Shown piece by piece: positions 1 through 7,937 of a stretch of 64,000 nucleotides of DNA (positions are counted from its first letter, which is position 1; each line of letters begins with the position of its first letter). The stretch spans positions 1-64,000 of the forward strand of contig CANJCB010000022.1 of assembly GCA_947473305.1 (NCBI GenBank), written 5' to 3'. The position numbers were made by a program, and so were the translations under genes. Below the pieces are notes generated by a model. The model was not told the origin of the DNA. It saw nothing but the letters and a program-made list of their open reading frames with translations, and ran no database searches. The DNA is from Rhodospirillales bacterium (GTDB taxonomy: Bacteria > Pseudomonadota > Alphaproteobacteria > ATCC43930 > CGMCC-115725).

Positions 1-140
1 GCGTGCTGGCGATCGGCAAGACCGGCAACCGCCCCATCCGCATGCGCATCGCCGGCGGCCCCCCCGCCGAACTCCAGGAAGGCGCAACCCTCACCGTCGG
101 TTGGGTCCCCGAAGAAGCCCACGCAATTCCGAAAAACTGA
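1..140 (+). CDS. ABC transporter ATP-binding protein, C-terminal TOBE-type end (partial)
   Basis: Only the last 45 codons are present, read in the frame that ends at the TGA at 138-140. The tail contains a short beta-rich stretch and ends with a tryptophan-valine-proline-glutamate-glutamate-alanine-histidine run, the usual ending of the TOBE_2 domain of PotA/FbpC-type ATPases that power polyamine or iron uptake. The ATPase core lies outside the window, so substrate cannot be judged. The insertion sequence begins 20 bases after the stop, so any downstream operon partner has been separated from it. Confidence 0.6.
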   Translation, partial: VLAIGKTGNRPIRMRIAGGPPAELQEGATLTVGWVPEEAHAIPKN

Positions 141-160
141 GGCTTAACCTCTTAAAATCG

Positions 161-179
161 GTCATTGCTGTGTGTGTTC
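161..179 (+). repeat. Left terminal inverted repeat of the IS481-like element
   Basis: Reads gtcattgctgtgtgtgttc and pairs with the reverse complement of 1114-1132, differing only at positions 13 and 14. Confidence 0.7.
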
Positions 180-180
180 A

Positions 181-1119
181 CTAATTCGGTGATCGATCAG
201 GTTTGGTGTTGGCCTGGGTTATTTCGTTAGCGAAGTCCTTTGGGGTCTTTCCGGCGATGGCCTGATGTGGCCTGAGGTTGTTGTAGTAGACGAGGTACTC
301 GAAGAGTTCGTTGGCGAAGTGGTCGATGTTGTCGAAGGTTGCGCCGTCGATGAGGTCGTCGTCGAGGGTTCGCCAGAAGCGTTCGACCTTACCGTTGGTC
401 TGGGGCCGATAGGGCCTTGTGTATCGATGCTTGATGCCGAGTTCGATGAGCATGGCCTCGAAGGGATGTTCTTCTGGGGTTTTGCGGGAGGCGAATTCGG
501 CGCCGTTGTCGGAGAGGATCTCGGCGAACTGGACCCCATAGTGGTGGTTGAGGGTATTGATCATCTTCAGGGCGCGGAACATGACCGGCAGGGCCTTTTT
601 GGAGGTCACCACCTCGGCCCAGGCCAGGCGGGAGCAGCTGTCGACCAGGCTGACGATGAAAGCGGGGCTTGGGGGTGGCGCCAGGAAGATGTCGCGGGAC
701 AGCTGGTGCAGGTCGACATGGCCGAGTTCGCCGATCTTTTCCTTGATGATGCGACGTTTCTCCTCACGCAAGGCCGGGGTGCGGCGGTTCAGCTGGTAGC
801 GTCGCAGCACCCGGTAGATGGTCGTCGGCGAGGGTACCGCATCTCGGCCTTCGCGCAAGGCGGCGTGGATTTCATACCGGTTCATGCCGCGTAGCCGGAA
901 GGCGACCATCTCCGCCTCGATCCCCACCGGGTCGCGACGCTCACGCCACTTCGGACCCCGGCGTTGCGGCAGAAGATCAGCCGCCGCCCCGCTCCGCAGA
1001 TAGCGGTTGTAATACTTCCGGAAGGTCTGCGAGCAGGTCCCGTGATGCTTGTAGAAGTCCCCGACCCGACGGAAGCTCGCCGACCGACCGGCCTTGACCT
1101 CCTCATATTCCGCGAACAT
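181..1119 (-). CDS. IS481-family transposase
   Basis: DDE transposase of about 312 residues that would cut and join the element ends. An N-terminal helix-turn-helix region is followed by an integrase-core domain. The catalytic acids are visible: D in the GHVDLHQL motif, D in ILSDNGAEF, and E in TNGKVERFWR near the C-terminus. An open frame runs 22 codons further upstream to 1185, but those codons lie outside the terminal repeat, so the ATG at 1119 is preferred as the element's own start. That leaves only 13 bases of element before the gene, so the ribosome binding site would lie in flanking DNA. The frame is intact. Confidence 0.85.
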   Translation of the reverse strand: MFAEYEEVKAGRSASFRRVGDFYKHHGTCSQTFRKYYNRYLRSGAAADLLPQRRGPKWRERRDPVGIEAEMVAFRLRGMNRYEIHAALREGRDAVPSPTTIYRVLRRYQLNRRTPALREEKRRIIKEKIGELGHVDLHQLSRDIFLAPPPSPAFIVSLVDSCSRLAWAEVVTSKKALPVMFRALKMINTLNHHYGVQFAEILSDNGAEFASRKTPEEHPFEAMLIELGIKHRYTRPYRPQTNGKVERFWRTLDDDLIDGATFDNIDHFANELFEYLVYYNNLRPHQAIAGKTPKDFANEITQANTKPDRSPN

Positions 1120-1132
1120 GCACAGCAATGAC
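1114..1132 (-). repeat. Right terminal inverted repeat of the IS481-like element
   Basis: Its reverse complement reads gtcattgctgtgcatgttc, 17 of 19 identical to the left repeat. The probable transposase start codon (1117-1119) lies inside this repeat. Confidence 0.7.
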
Positions 1133-1247
1133 GACCGTGCGCAACGAAACCCACCAGTAAGGGAAATATCCCTCATTTCCCCCACTTCCTCCCGTCGCCG
1201 CCTCCCGCTATCTTCGCCCGCGTGAACTTCAGCATCGAGGCGCGATC

Positions 1248-2060
1248 ATGACCGAAGCCGGAACCACCCTCCCCGCCGTCAAGAAGGGCTATGTCGATAC
1301 GCCCGACGGGCAGGTCCATTACCGGACATCCGGCACGGCCGTCGAGGGCAAGGTCCCGCTCTTCTGCTTCCACCAGAGCCCCAATTCGAGCCTCACCTTT
1401 CACGAGATCCTGCCCTATCTGGGGGCGGAGCGGCTGGCCTATGCCACGGACACGCCGGGCTTCGGCGAGAGCTTCCGGCCCCCGCGCCGGCCCCAGATCC
1501 CGGACTATGCCCGCTGGCTGCGCGGGACGGCCAATGCGCTCGGTTACAAGAAGTTCGACATCTGCGGCATCTTCACCGGCGCCGGCATCGCCTCCCATAT
1601 GGCCATGGCCTATCCCGAGGAGGTACGCCGCGTCGTGCTGATCGGCCCGCCCCTTTTCGACGAGAAGTTCCGCAACAAGGACCCCTGGCCGGAACTGCCG
1701 AAGCTCGACGGCTCCCATCTCATGATCGAGTGGAACAAGATGATGGAGACCCTGCCGATCTCCGGCATCAACTTCGAGCGGCAGTTCGAGACCTATCGCG
1801 AACTCTGGCGCGGCGGCGCCCATGCGATCTGGGGCGAGGACGCGGTCAACGCCTATAGCCTGAAAGAGACCCTGCCGAAGATCACCCGGCCCGTGCTGGT
1901 GGTCTATCCCGACGGCATCCGGGCGGACGTGACCTCGGCGATCAAGCTGTTGAAAAATCCCCAGGTGGCCCGGCTGGAGGAGATCCAGGGCTACTTCATG
2001 ATGCAGACGCATCCGAAGCTGGTGGCGGGGGTGATCAACCCATTTTTGGATGGGAAATGA
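1248..2060 (+). CDS. Alpha/beta hydrolase-fold protein with non-canonical nucleophile elbow
   Basis: A 270-residue single-domain alpha/beta-hydrolase fold. The oxyanion/HQSPNS loop near residue 42, the GFGES turn near residue 76 and a C-terminal cap are recognisable. The nucleophile elbow, normally G-x-S-x-G, reads G107-I-F109-T-G111, so the serine position is phenylalanine. Related proteobacterial proteins often have G-Y-H-T-G here, so this is probably a subfamily trait rather than a sequencing error. Hydrolase activity by the usual Ser-His-Asp route is therefore doubtful. It stands alone between the insertion sequence and the convergent ABC operon. Confidence 0.7.
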   Translation: MTEAGTTLPAVKKGYVDTPDGQVHYRTSGTAVEGKVPLFCFHQSPNSSLTFHEILPYLGAERLAYATDTPGFGESFRPPRRPQIPDYARWLRGTANALGYKKFDICGIFTGAGIASHMAMAYPEEVRRVVLIGPPLFDEKFRNKDPWPELPKLDGSHLMIEWNKMMETLPISGINFERQFETYRELWRGGAHAIWGEDAVNAYSLKETLPKITRPVLVVYPDGIRADVTSAIKLLKNPQVARLEEIQGYFMMQTHPKLVAGVINPFLDGK

Positions 2061-2080
2061 TCTCTAGAGAAACCCAATCA

Positions 2081-2245
2081 TCATCCGCGAGCCGCTTTCA
2101 ATAAGCCAGCAAGTTGCTCAATACCGTCGAAGGTGCTCGGAAGTTTTTCAGGATCGGTGGCTAGGCCACTAAAAATTAGCGCTTCAAATTTTTCTAAACG
2201 CTCCGCCTTATTTTCATTGGCGAATTCAACATACTTTTGTATGAA
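2081..2245 (-). pseudogene. AT-rich coding remnant at the end of the ABC operon
   Basis: A 55-codon open stretch ending at the TGA at 2081-2083. It encodes a charged, helical, protein-like sequence with no recognised domain. Base composition is much more AT-rich than all neighbours. Further upstream the same frame is only a shadow of the ABC ATPase gene, so no start codon of its own is visible. It looks like the 3' end of a foreign gene joined to the end of the ATPase gene by deletion or recombination. A short expressed gene cannot be excluded. Confidence 0.3.
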
Positions 2246-3203
2246 TACCCGCAAAATGGCACGCGCTCGCGTGCCCCGGCGCGGTCCGATCCACCAACTC
2301 CGGCACTTCTTCCGCACATCTCGCCTGCGCCTTGAAACATCGCGTCCTAAAGGCGCAACCTGACGGCGGATTGGCTGGGTTCGGGAGATCCCCCTTCAAC
2401 ACGATGCGGCCTCGCGTCTCCCGCCCCTTCGGGTCCGGCACCGGCACCGCCGAGAGCAGCGACTGCGTATAGGGATGGGCGGGCGCGCCGAAGACCTGGT
2501 CGCGCGTTCCCATCTCGACGATCTTGCCGAGATACATGACCGCGACCCGGTGCGAGATATGCCGCACCACGCTCAAGTCATGGGCCACGAAGAGATAGGT
2601 CAGCCCCATCTCCTTCTGCAGCCGCATCAAAAGGTTGATCACCTGGGCCTGGATCGAGACGTCGAGCGCCGAGACGGGCTCGTCGAGGATGATCAGCTCC
2701 GGCCCCAGGGCCAGCGCCCGGGCGATGGCGATGCGCTGGCGCTGCCCGCCGGAGAATTGCGCGGGCTTCTGGTCCGCCATCTCGGGCCTGAGACCGACGC
2801 AATCCAGCATCTCCTTGACCCGCGCTTCGCGGTAGACGCCGTTGATCCTGAGGGGCTCGGCGACGATGTCGTGGACGCTCATCCGGGGGTCGAGCGAGGC
2901 ATAGGGATCCTGGAAGACGACCTGCATCCGGGGCCGCTGTCTTTGCCGCTCCGCCTTGGTCATCGCGAGAAGATCCTTGCCGTCCAGCTCCACCGAGCCG
3001 CTGGTCGGCTTCTGCAAGCCCAGGATCGCGCGGCCGAGGGTCGATTTCCCGCAGCCCGATTCGCCGACCAGCCCCAGGGTCTCGCCCTTGGCGATCGAGA
3101 AGGAGACGCCGTTCACCGCCCGGAGGATCTCCGCCCGCCGCCCGAAGCCGCCGCCCAGCCGGAAATGCTTGTGGAGATCGGTGACGCGCAGCATGTCGGT
3201 CAT
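2226..3203 (-). CDS. Oligopeptide/dipeptide ABC transporter ATPase, OppF/DppF type
   Basis: One of the two ATPases of a peptide-type importer, on the cytoplasmic face of the membrane. Visible are Walker A (GESGCGKST), the ABC signature (FSGGQRQRIAIARA), Walker B (LIILDEP) and the H-loop (VAHDLS), followed by the C-terminal oligopeptide-ABC extension with its cysteine-rich segment (CAFRTRCFKAQARC). The length, 325 residues, is normal. The last eight residues are encoded in AT-rich DNA unlike the rest of the gene, suggesting the original 3' end was replaced. Its start overlaps the stop of the preceding ATPase gene (ATGA). Confidence 0.9.
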   Translation of the reverse strand: MTDMLRVTDLHKHFRLGGGFGRRAEILRAVNGVSFSIAKGETLGLVGESGCGKSTLGRAILGLQKPTSGSVELDGKDLLAMTKAERQRQRPRMQVVFQDPYASLDPRMSVHDIVAEPLRINGVYREARVKEMLDCVGLRPEMADQKPAQFSGGQRQRIAIARALALGPELIILDEPVSALDVSIQAQVINLLMRLQKEMGLTYLFVAHDLSVVRHISHRVAVMYLGKIVEMGTRDQVFGAPAHPYTQSLLSAVPVPDPKGRETRGRIVLKGDLPNPANPPSGCAFRTRCFKAQARCAEEVPELVDRTAPGHASACHFAGIHTKVC

Positions 3204-4237
3204 AGGGCCGCTTCCCGTTTCGCGGCGGCCACTTCGCGGACCCAGTCGCCAACCTCCTCCGAGAAATGGCAGGCGGCGGCATGGGCGGGCGCGACCTCAC
3301 GAAGCGCCGGGACCTCCGTCTCGCAGCGTTCCCTGCCGCGCTTCAGCCCGCAGCGCGGGTTGAAGACGCAGCCCGAGGGCCGCCCGCGCAGGCCCGGCGG
3401 CTGGCCGGGGATCGAATAGAGCTGCTCCGAGGAGGAGGCATCGAGCCGGGGCAGGCTCGCCAGCAAGCCCACGGTATAGGGATGGCGGGGCTCGGCGAAG
3501 ATCTCGTCCACGCCCGCCAGCTCCGCGACCCGCCCGCCATACATCACCGCGACCCGGTCGGCGGTTTCGGCGACGAGGCCAAGGTCATGGGTGATCAGGA
3601 TCATCGCCGCCCCGGTGCGTTCCCGGACCGAGGCGAGAACCTCCATGACCTGCGCCTGGATCGTCACGTCCAGCGCGGTGGTGGGCTCGTCGGCGATCAG
3701 GATCGAGGGGTCGTTGGCGATGGCCATGGCGATCATCGCCCGCTGCCGCATCCCACCGGAGAACTCATGGGGATATTGGTCGAAGCGGCGGCCGGGATTG
3801 GGCACGCCGACGCTGCCCAGAAGCTCCACCGCCCGGTCGCGGATGGCGGAACGGCTGAGGCCCTTCTGGTGAAGCCCGATGGCCTCGGCAATCTGGCTGC
3901 CGATCTTGATGACCGGGTTGAGCGAGGTCATGGGGTCCTGGAAGATCATCGAGAGATGCTTGCCCCGGATCGCCCGCAACCCCTCGGTGTCGAGATCGAG
4001 AAGGCTTTTGCCCCGGAACTTCACCTCGCCTCCGGCGATGCGGGCTTGCCCCTGGGGCAGGAGGCCCATGACCGCCAGCATGGTGACGCTCTTGCCGGAG
4101 CCCGATTCGCCGACGACGCCGAAGACCTCGTGCTCGTGGACGTCGAAGGAGATGTTGTCCACCGCGCGCTTCGGGCCATCCGGCGTCTGAAACTCGACGG
4201 TCAGGTCGCGGACGGAGAGGATCACGTCAGCCATCAT
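3200..4237 (-). CDS. Oligopeptide/dipeptide ABC transporter ATPase, OppD/DppD type
   Basis: Second ATPase of the importer, about 345 residues. Walker A (GESGSGKSV), signature ([14 protein letters not shown]), Walker B (LIADEP) and H-loop (ITHDLG) are all present, with the C-terminal CVFNPRC cysteine motif of the family. Two adjacent ATG codons (4237 and 4234) overlap the stop of the permease gene; a GAAGAAG sequence just upstream could serve either. The open frame continues upstream through the permease gene, but that part is a shadow. It is the third gene of a four-gene operon. Confidence 0.9.
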   Translation of the reverse strand: MMADVILSVRDLTVEFQTPDGPKRAVDNISFDVHEHEVFGVVGESGSGKSVTMLAVMGLLPQGQARIAGGEVKFRGKSLLDLDTEGLRAIRGKHLSMIFQDPMTSLNPVIKIGSQIAEAIGLHQKGLSRSAIRDRAVELLGSVGVPNPGRRFDQYPHEFSGGMRQRAMIAMAIANDPSILIADEPTTALDVTIQAQVMEVLASVRERTGAAMILITHDLGLVAETADRVAVMYGGRVAELAGVDEIFAEPRHPYTVGLLASLPRLDASSSEQLYSIPGQPPGLRGRPSGCVFNPRCGLKRGRERCETEVPALREVAPAHAAACHFSEEVGDWVREVAAAKREAAL

Positions 4238-5094
4238 GCGGGCTTCTTCGACCAGCGGGTCGCCATCTTGAGGTCCTGGTCGCCTTCCTTGGTGAAGCGC
4301 TGGCTCAGGAATTGGACGCCCGCCACCAGCATGAAGATGCAGAGCCCGGGGAAGATCGACATCCAGGGATTGATCGCGAGATACTGCTGCCCCTCGGAGA
4401 TCATCAGGCCCCAGCTCGGCAGCGGCGGCTGGACGCCAAGGCCGAGGTAGCTCAAGGAGGCTTCCAAGGTGATGACCTGCCCCAATTCGAAGGAGCCGAC
4501 GATCAGCATCTGAGGCAAGACGTTGGGGAGGAGATGCTTCCACATGTTCCAGAGCGGCGAGGCTCCCTGCGTCACGGCCGAAAGCACGAACTCCCGCTCC
4601 CGCAACGACATCGCCATGGCCCGCGCGACGCGGCCATAGGAAACCCAGCTCGTGACGCCCAACAGGATCGTCAGGTTCAAGACGCTCGATCCCACCACCG
4701 CCGTCACCGCGATCAGCAGCAGCACCCGGGGAATCGACAGCTGAAGATCGGCGAAGCCCATGATGAGGTTTTCCGCGATCCCCCGGAAAAATCCCGCGAC
4801 GAGCCCAAGTGCCACGCCGATGACCAGGCTGATGAAGACAGCCGAAACCGCGATGATCAGCGAGACCCGCCCCGCCAGCGCCAACCGGCTCAAGAGATCG
4901 CGGCCCAGGAAGTCGGTGCCGAGGATCGAGAACTTGTCCCCGTCATGCTCGAAGGGCGCCATCAGCCCATAGGACAGATCCTGGCCATAGGGGTCGTAGA
5001 TCGGCAGCAGCGGCATCACGACGATGAGCAGCATCACGGCGGAGAGCAGAAAGCTCGCCACCCACATGGAGGGTCCAAACCTTTGCCCGCTCAT
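4234..5094 (-). CDS. ABC transporter permease, DppC/OppC type
   Basis: Inner-membrane permease of 286 residues with an N-terminal transmembrane helix, a periplasmic loop containing the LGTDFLGRDLLSRL motif typical of DppC, and five further helices. The EAA loop that contacts the ATPases is seen near residue 190-210. Start and stop overlap the neighbouring genes by a few bases, indicating translational coupling with the other permease and the ATPases. Confidence 0.9.
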   Translation of the reverse strand: MSGQRFGPSMWVASFLLSAVMLLIVVMPLLPIYDPYGQDLSYGLMAPFEHDGDKFSILGTDFLGRDLLSRLALAGRVSLIIAVSAVFISLVIGVALGLVAGFFRGIAENLIMGFADLQLSIPRVLLLIAVTAVVGSSVLNLTILLGVTSWVSYGRVARAMAMSLREREFVLSAVTQGASPLWNMWKHLLPNVLPQMLIVGSFELGQVITLEASLSYLGLGVQPPLPSWGLMISEGQQYLAINPWMSIFPGLCIFMLVAGVQFLSQRFTKEGDQDLKMATRWSKKPA

Positions 5095-6011
5095 CAGGAA
5101 AGCCTTACCCGAGGATCGAGCAACCCATAGATCAGGTCGACCATCAGATTGACGAAGACGAAGATCACCGAGATCACCAAGACCCCCGCAACGATCACCG
5201 GATAATCGCGCTGACTGACCGACTGGACGATGAGCCGTCCTGCTCCCGGCCAGGAGAAGACCGTCTCGGTCACCACGGTCCCGCCCAGGAGCACACCCAG
5301 GTTGATGCCCGCGATGGTGATCAACGGCAAAAGCGCGTTGGGCAGCATGTGCCGAAGCACGATCTTGGTCCGGCTCTGTCCCTTGGCATAGGCGGTTCGG
5401 ACATAGTCCTGCCCCTCCTCCTCCGCCATGGCCGCGTTGAAGAGCCTGAGATAAAGCCCGAGTTCATAGGTCGCGAGCGTGGTCGCCGGCAGGATCAGGT
5501 TGGCGATGCCGCCCCGACCGAGCGACGGCAGCCAGCGCAGGGTGACGGAAAAGAGCAGGATCAGCAGAAGCCCGAACCAGAAGACCGGGATCGCCTGGCG
5601 GATGAAGGCGGCCCAGAGAAGGGTCGTCCTGAGCTTCTGGCTCGACGAAAGGCGCATGAGAAGCCCGATGGCAAAGGCCAGGGCGATCCCCAGGACGAAA
5701 GCGGTCAATGCCAGTTCCAAGGTCGCCGGAAGCCGCTCGATCACCAAGCCCAGCGCCGAGGTCCGGTTGCGCAAGGATTGCCCGAGATCCCCATGGGCCG
5801 CATTCGCAAGGAACTTCAGGTATTGCACCAGCAGCGGCTGATCCAGCCCAAGTTCGGTCCTGAGGCGCGCGATATCCTCGGTCGTTGCTTCTACCGGCAT
5901 CAGCAACGCCGCGGGATCGCCGCTCAACCGCACCAGGAAGAAGACTGCGGTGACGACCCCGAAGACGGTCAGAACTGATTGCAGCACGCGGCGGGTGACG
6001 AACCAGAGCAA
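5094..6011 (-). CDS. ABC transporter permease, DppB/OppB type
   Basis: First gene of the operon, a 305-residue inner-membrane permease. The N-terminal signature with a helix followed by RLSGDPAALL and a GLDQPLLVQY segment is typical of DppB. Six transmembrane helices and an EAA loop are visible. No binding-protein gene lies in this operon or next to it, so the importer must recruit its periplasmic receptor from elsewhere. A plausible promoter lies at 6041-6069. Confidence 0.9.
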   Translation of the reverse strand: MLWFVTRRVLQSVLTVFGVVTAVFFLVRLSGDPAALLMPVEATTEDIARLRTELGLDQPLLVQYLKFLANAAHGDLGQSLRNRTSALGLVIERLPATLELALTAFVLGIALAFAIGLLMRLSSSQKLRTTLLWAAFIRQAIPVFWFGLLLILLFSVTLRWLPSLGRGGIANLILPATTLATYELGLYLRLFNAAMAEEEGQDYVRTAYAKGQSRTKIVLRHMLPNALLPLITIAGINLGVLLGGTVVTETVFSWPGAGRLIVQSVSQRDYPVIVAGVLVISVIFVFVNLMVDLIYGLLDPRVRLS

Positions 6012-6040
6012 AACTCTATCCCTGTCCTAGCGTTTTGAGG

Positions 6041-6070
6041 AGAGTATGAGCCGGCCGGTTGACGGTCAAC
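6041..6070 (-). promoter_or_regulatory. Putative promoter and operator for the ABC operon
   Basis: A perfect inverted repeat, gttgac-g-gtcaac (6058-6070), contains a minus-strand -35-like TTGACC (6064-6069). Seventeen bases on is TACTCT (6041-6046), a weak -10. A start near 6034 would leave a short leader before the permease ATG at 6011. The repeat sits between divergent genes and could bind a GntR-like regulator; this is inference. Confidence 0.35.
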
Positions 6071-6155
6071 AATTCCCAGGCGACAGACAACCTTCGCGGT
6101 GCTAGACGAAATGCGCCCCTGATCGCCGATATCGACCAGCAAAGGAGTTTCAGAC

Positions 6156-7028
6156 TTGTCCGACCATCCGGGAAAAATCCTTCGGGCGAAGATCGCGGAG
6201 CGGCGCGCCCTGATCGCACCCGGCGCCGTCAGCGCGCTCAGCGCCTGGATGATCCAGGATCTAGGGTTCGAGGCGGTCTATATAACCGGCGCCGGCGTCA
6301 CCAACGAGCATTTCGGCCTGCCCGACCACGGCTTCATCGGATTGACCGACGTGGTGCAGCAGACCGCGCTGATCCGCGATGCGGTGGAACTGCCCTTGAT
6401 CGTCGATGTGGATACCGGCTTCGGCAATGCGGTCAACGTCTATCGCACGATCCGGATGCTGGAACGGGCCGGCGCCAACGCGATCCAGCTCGAAGACCAG
6501 GACATGCCCAAGAAATGCGGCCATTTCTCTGGCAAGGAAGTGGTCTCGACGGCCGAAATGGTCGGCAAGATCAAGGCCGCCGCCGACGCGCGCCACAGCG
6601 AGGACTTCCTGATCATCGCCCGCACCGACAGCCGCGCCGTCCACGGCTTCGAGCCCGCCATGGAACGGGCCCAGGCCTTCATCGACGCCGGAGCGGACAT
6701 CACCTTCGTCGAGGCGCCGGAAAGCCTTGAGGAAATCCGCCAGATCCCCAAGCGCCTCTCGGTTCCCCAGGTGCTCAATATCGTGATCGGCGGCAAGACG
6801 CCGGCGATGGACCAGCAGGAGATCGCCGATCTTGGCTTTGGCCTGGTACTTTATGCCAACGCGGCGCTTCAAGGCGCGATGCGCGGGATGGCGCTGGCGC
6901 TCGGTACGCTCAAGGCCAAGGGCCGGCTCGACGAGGATCCCGCGATCGTGACGCCCTTCCAGGAACGCCAACGCCTGGTTCGGAAGCCCTTCTTCGATGC
7001 ATTGGAAAAGAAATACGCGGCGGATTGA
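6156..7028 (+). CDS. Isocitrate lyase/PEP mutase-family C-C lyase (oxaloacetate decarboxylase/dimethylmalate lyase-like)
   Basis: A 290-residue TIM-barrel enzyme of the PEP mutase/isocitrate lyase superfamily, which cleaves or rearranges 2-hydroxy acids with Mg2+. The metal-site DVDTGFG motif (residues 84-90) and the K119-K-C121-G-H loop carrying the catalytic cysteine are intact, as in methylisocitrate, dimethylmalate and 2-methylisocitrate-type lyases. The start is TTG at 6156, chosen because an aaaggag ribosome site lies 8 bases upstream. It is divergent from the ABC operon. The exact substrate cannot be fixed from sequence. Confidence 0.85.
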   Translation: MSDHPGKILRAKIAERRALIAPGAVSALSAWMIQDLGFEAVYITGAGVTNEHFGLPDHGFIGLTDVVQQTALIRDAVELPLIVDVDTGFGNAVNVYRTIRMLERAGANAIQLEDQDMPKKCGHFSGKEVVSTAEMVGKIKAAADARHSEDFLIIARTDSRAVHGFEPAMERAQAFIDAGADITFVEAPESLEEIRQIPKRLSVPQVLNIVIGGKTPAMDQQEIADLGFGLVLYANAALQGAMRGMALALGTLKAKGRLDEDPAIVTPFQERQRLVRKPFFDALEKKYAAD

Positions 7029-7034
7029 TCGTCG

Positions 7035-7059
7035 GCGGACCTGCCGTTAACGGGTCCGC
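7035..7059. terminator. Stem-loop between convergent genes
   Basis: Inverted repeat gcggacc / ggtccgc (7035-7041 and 7053-7059) with a small palindrome in the loop, just after the lyase stop and overlapping the end of the opposite gene. No U-tract follows, so it is only a possible bidirectional terminator. Confidence 0.3.
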
Positions 7060-7271
7060 GCCCGCATCTGCCGCGTCGCGACAAAGCCGCCCAGCAGAGC
7101 CAGGGCGACGGCCAGAACCAAGGGCGGCGCCACGAACCAGCGCCAGACGATGGTTCCGGTAATCTCAGCCGAGGTCAGCAGTGCGCGCTCGCTCAAGCGT
7201 ACGCCGGCGATCACCGTCGACAAGATCGTTCCAAAAAACCAGATCGAGGTCAGCCATCTGATCAAGCTCAC
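7047..7271 (-). CDS. Small two-helix membrane protein, unknown function
   Basis: A predicted 74-residue protein with two hydrophobic helices (roughly residues 6-24 and 43-66) and a short basic C-terminus. The GTG at 7271 is chosen because a GGAGG lies about six bases upstream; an ATG seven codons earlier (7292) has no such site. No family is recognised. It converges with the lyase gene and diverges from bcp. Confidence 0.5.
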   Translation of the reverse strand: MSLIRWLTSIWFFGTILSTVIAGVRLSERALLTSAEITGTIVWRWFVAPPLVLAVALALLGGFVATRQMRARTR

Positions 7272-7461
7272 CCTCGTCCTCCATCGGCCCACCCGGGTGC
7301 GATTGTAGCATTTTTCACGGTGAGCAGGAGCAGTTTGTTACAACCGCCCGGTAGCAATCCCGTGACACTCGCCGATAACAGGCCCAGGGTAGAAAATCCT
7401 TGCCGACCCTCGCCGAAGCGATGAAAGATCGGCCAAGGACAAAGATCCAAAGGAGGACTCT

Positions 7462-7926
7462 ATGACCACGACAGTCGGCAAACCCGCCCCTGACTTCTCG
7501 CTTCCCACCGATGGCAACGGCAAGGTCTCGCTTTCGGGGCTCAAGGGCCGCAACGTGGTCGTCTATTTCTATCCCAAGGACGACACCCCCGGCTGCACCA
7601 AGGAATCCTGCACCTTCCGTGACAATCTCCCGGATTTCTCCAAGATCGACGCGGATATCATCGGGATCTCGAAGGACAGCGTCGCCTCCCACGATGCCTT
7701 CAAGGAGAAGTTCCAGCTCCCCTTCAAGCTGGCCTCCGACGAGGGCGGCGATACCTGCGAGCGCTATGGCGTCTGGGTCGAAAAAAACCGCGACGGCCGG
7801 ACCTATATGGGCATCGACCGCGCCACCTTCCTGATCGACAAGCAGGGCGTGTTGCGCAAGGAATGGCGCGGCGTCCAGGTGCCGGGTCACGTGGAAGAGG
7901 TCCTGCAGGCCGCTCAATCCCTCTAA
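7462..7926 (+). CDS. bcp: Thiol peroxidase of the Bcp/PrxQ type
   Basis: Thioredoxin-dependent peroxidase of 154 residues reducing H2O2 and organic hydroperoxides in the cytoplasm. The peroxidatic cysteine C45 in DDTPGCTKESC and the second cysteine C50 five residues later match the atypical 2-Cys PrxQ arrangement. The thioredoxin fold is complete, including the conserved R-A-T-F-L-I-D segment near residue 118-124. An aaaggagga ribosome site precedes the ATG. The gene ends 11 bases before the kinase gene. Confidence 0.95.
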   Translation: MTTTVGKPAPDFSLPTDGNGKVSLSGLKGRNVVVYFYPKDDTPGCTKESCTFRDNLPDFSKIDADIIGISKDSVASHDAFKEKFQLPFKLASDEGGDTCERYGVWVEKNRDGRTYMGIDRATFLIDKQGVLRKEWRGVQVPGHVEEVLQAAQSL

Positions 7927-7937
7927 GGGGGATCTTC

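Larger units (their letters stand above)
161..1132. mobile_element. IS481-like insertion sequence
   Basis: A 972-base element bounded by imperfect 19-base terminal inverted repeats (17 of 19 positions match) and carrying one DDE transposase gene on the minus strand. The size fits the IS481 family. The left end lies 20 bases after the stop of the ABC ATPase gene. I could not find a convincing target-site duplication: the flanking bases at 151-160 and 1133-1142 do not match. The element may therefore be old, or the true tips may differ by a few bases. Confidence 0.75.

Noticed and set aside
265-894. Plus-strand open frame inside the transposase gene
   Set aside because: Valine- and glutamate-rich antisense shadow of the DDE transposase.
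151-1142. Target-site duplication around the insertion sequence
   Set aside because: The bases flanking both tips do not match at any length I could align.
3200-4543. Apparent N-terminal extension of the OppD-type ATPase
   Set aside because: The extension overlaps the permease gene and has no domain; the coupled ATG at 4237 or 4234 is the start.
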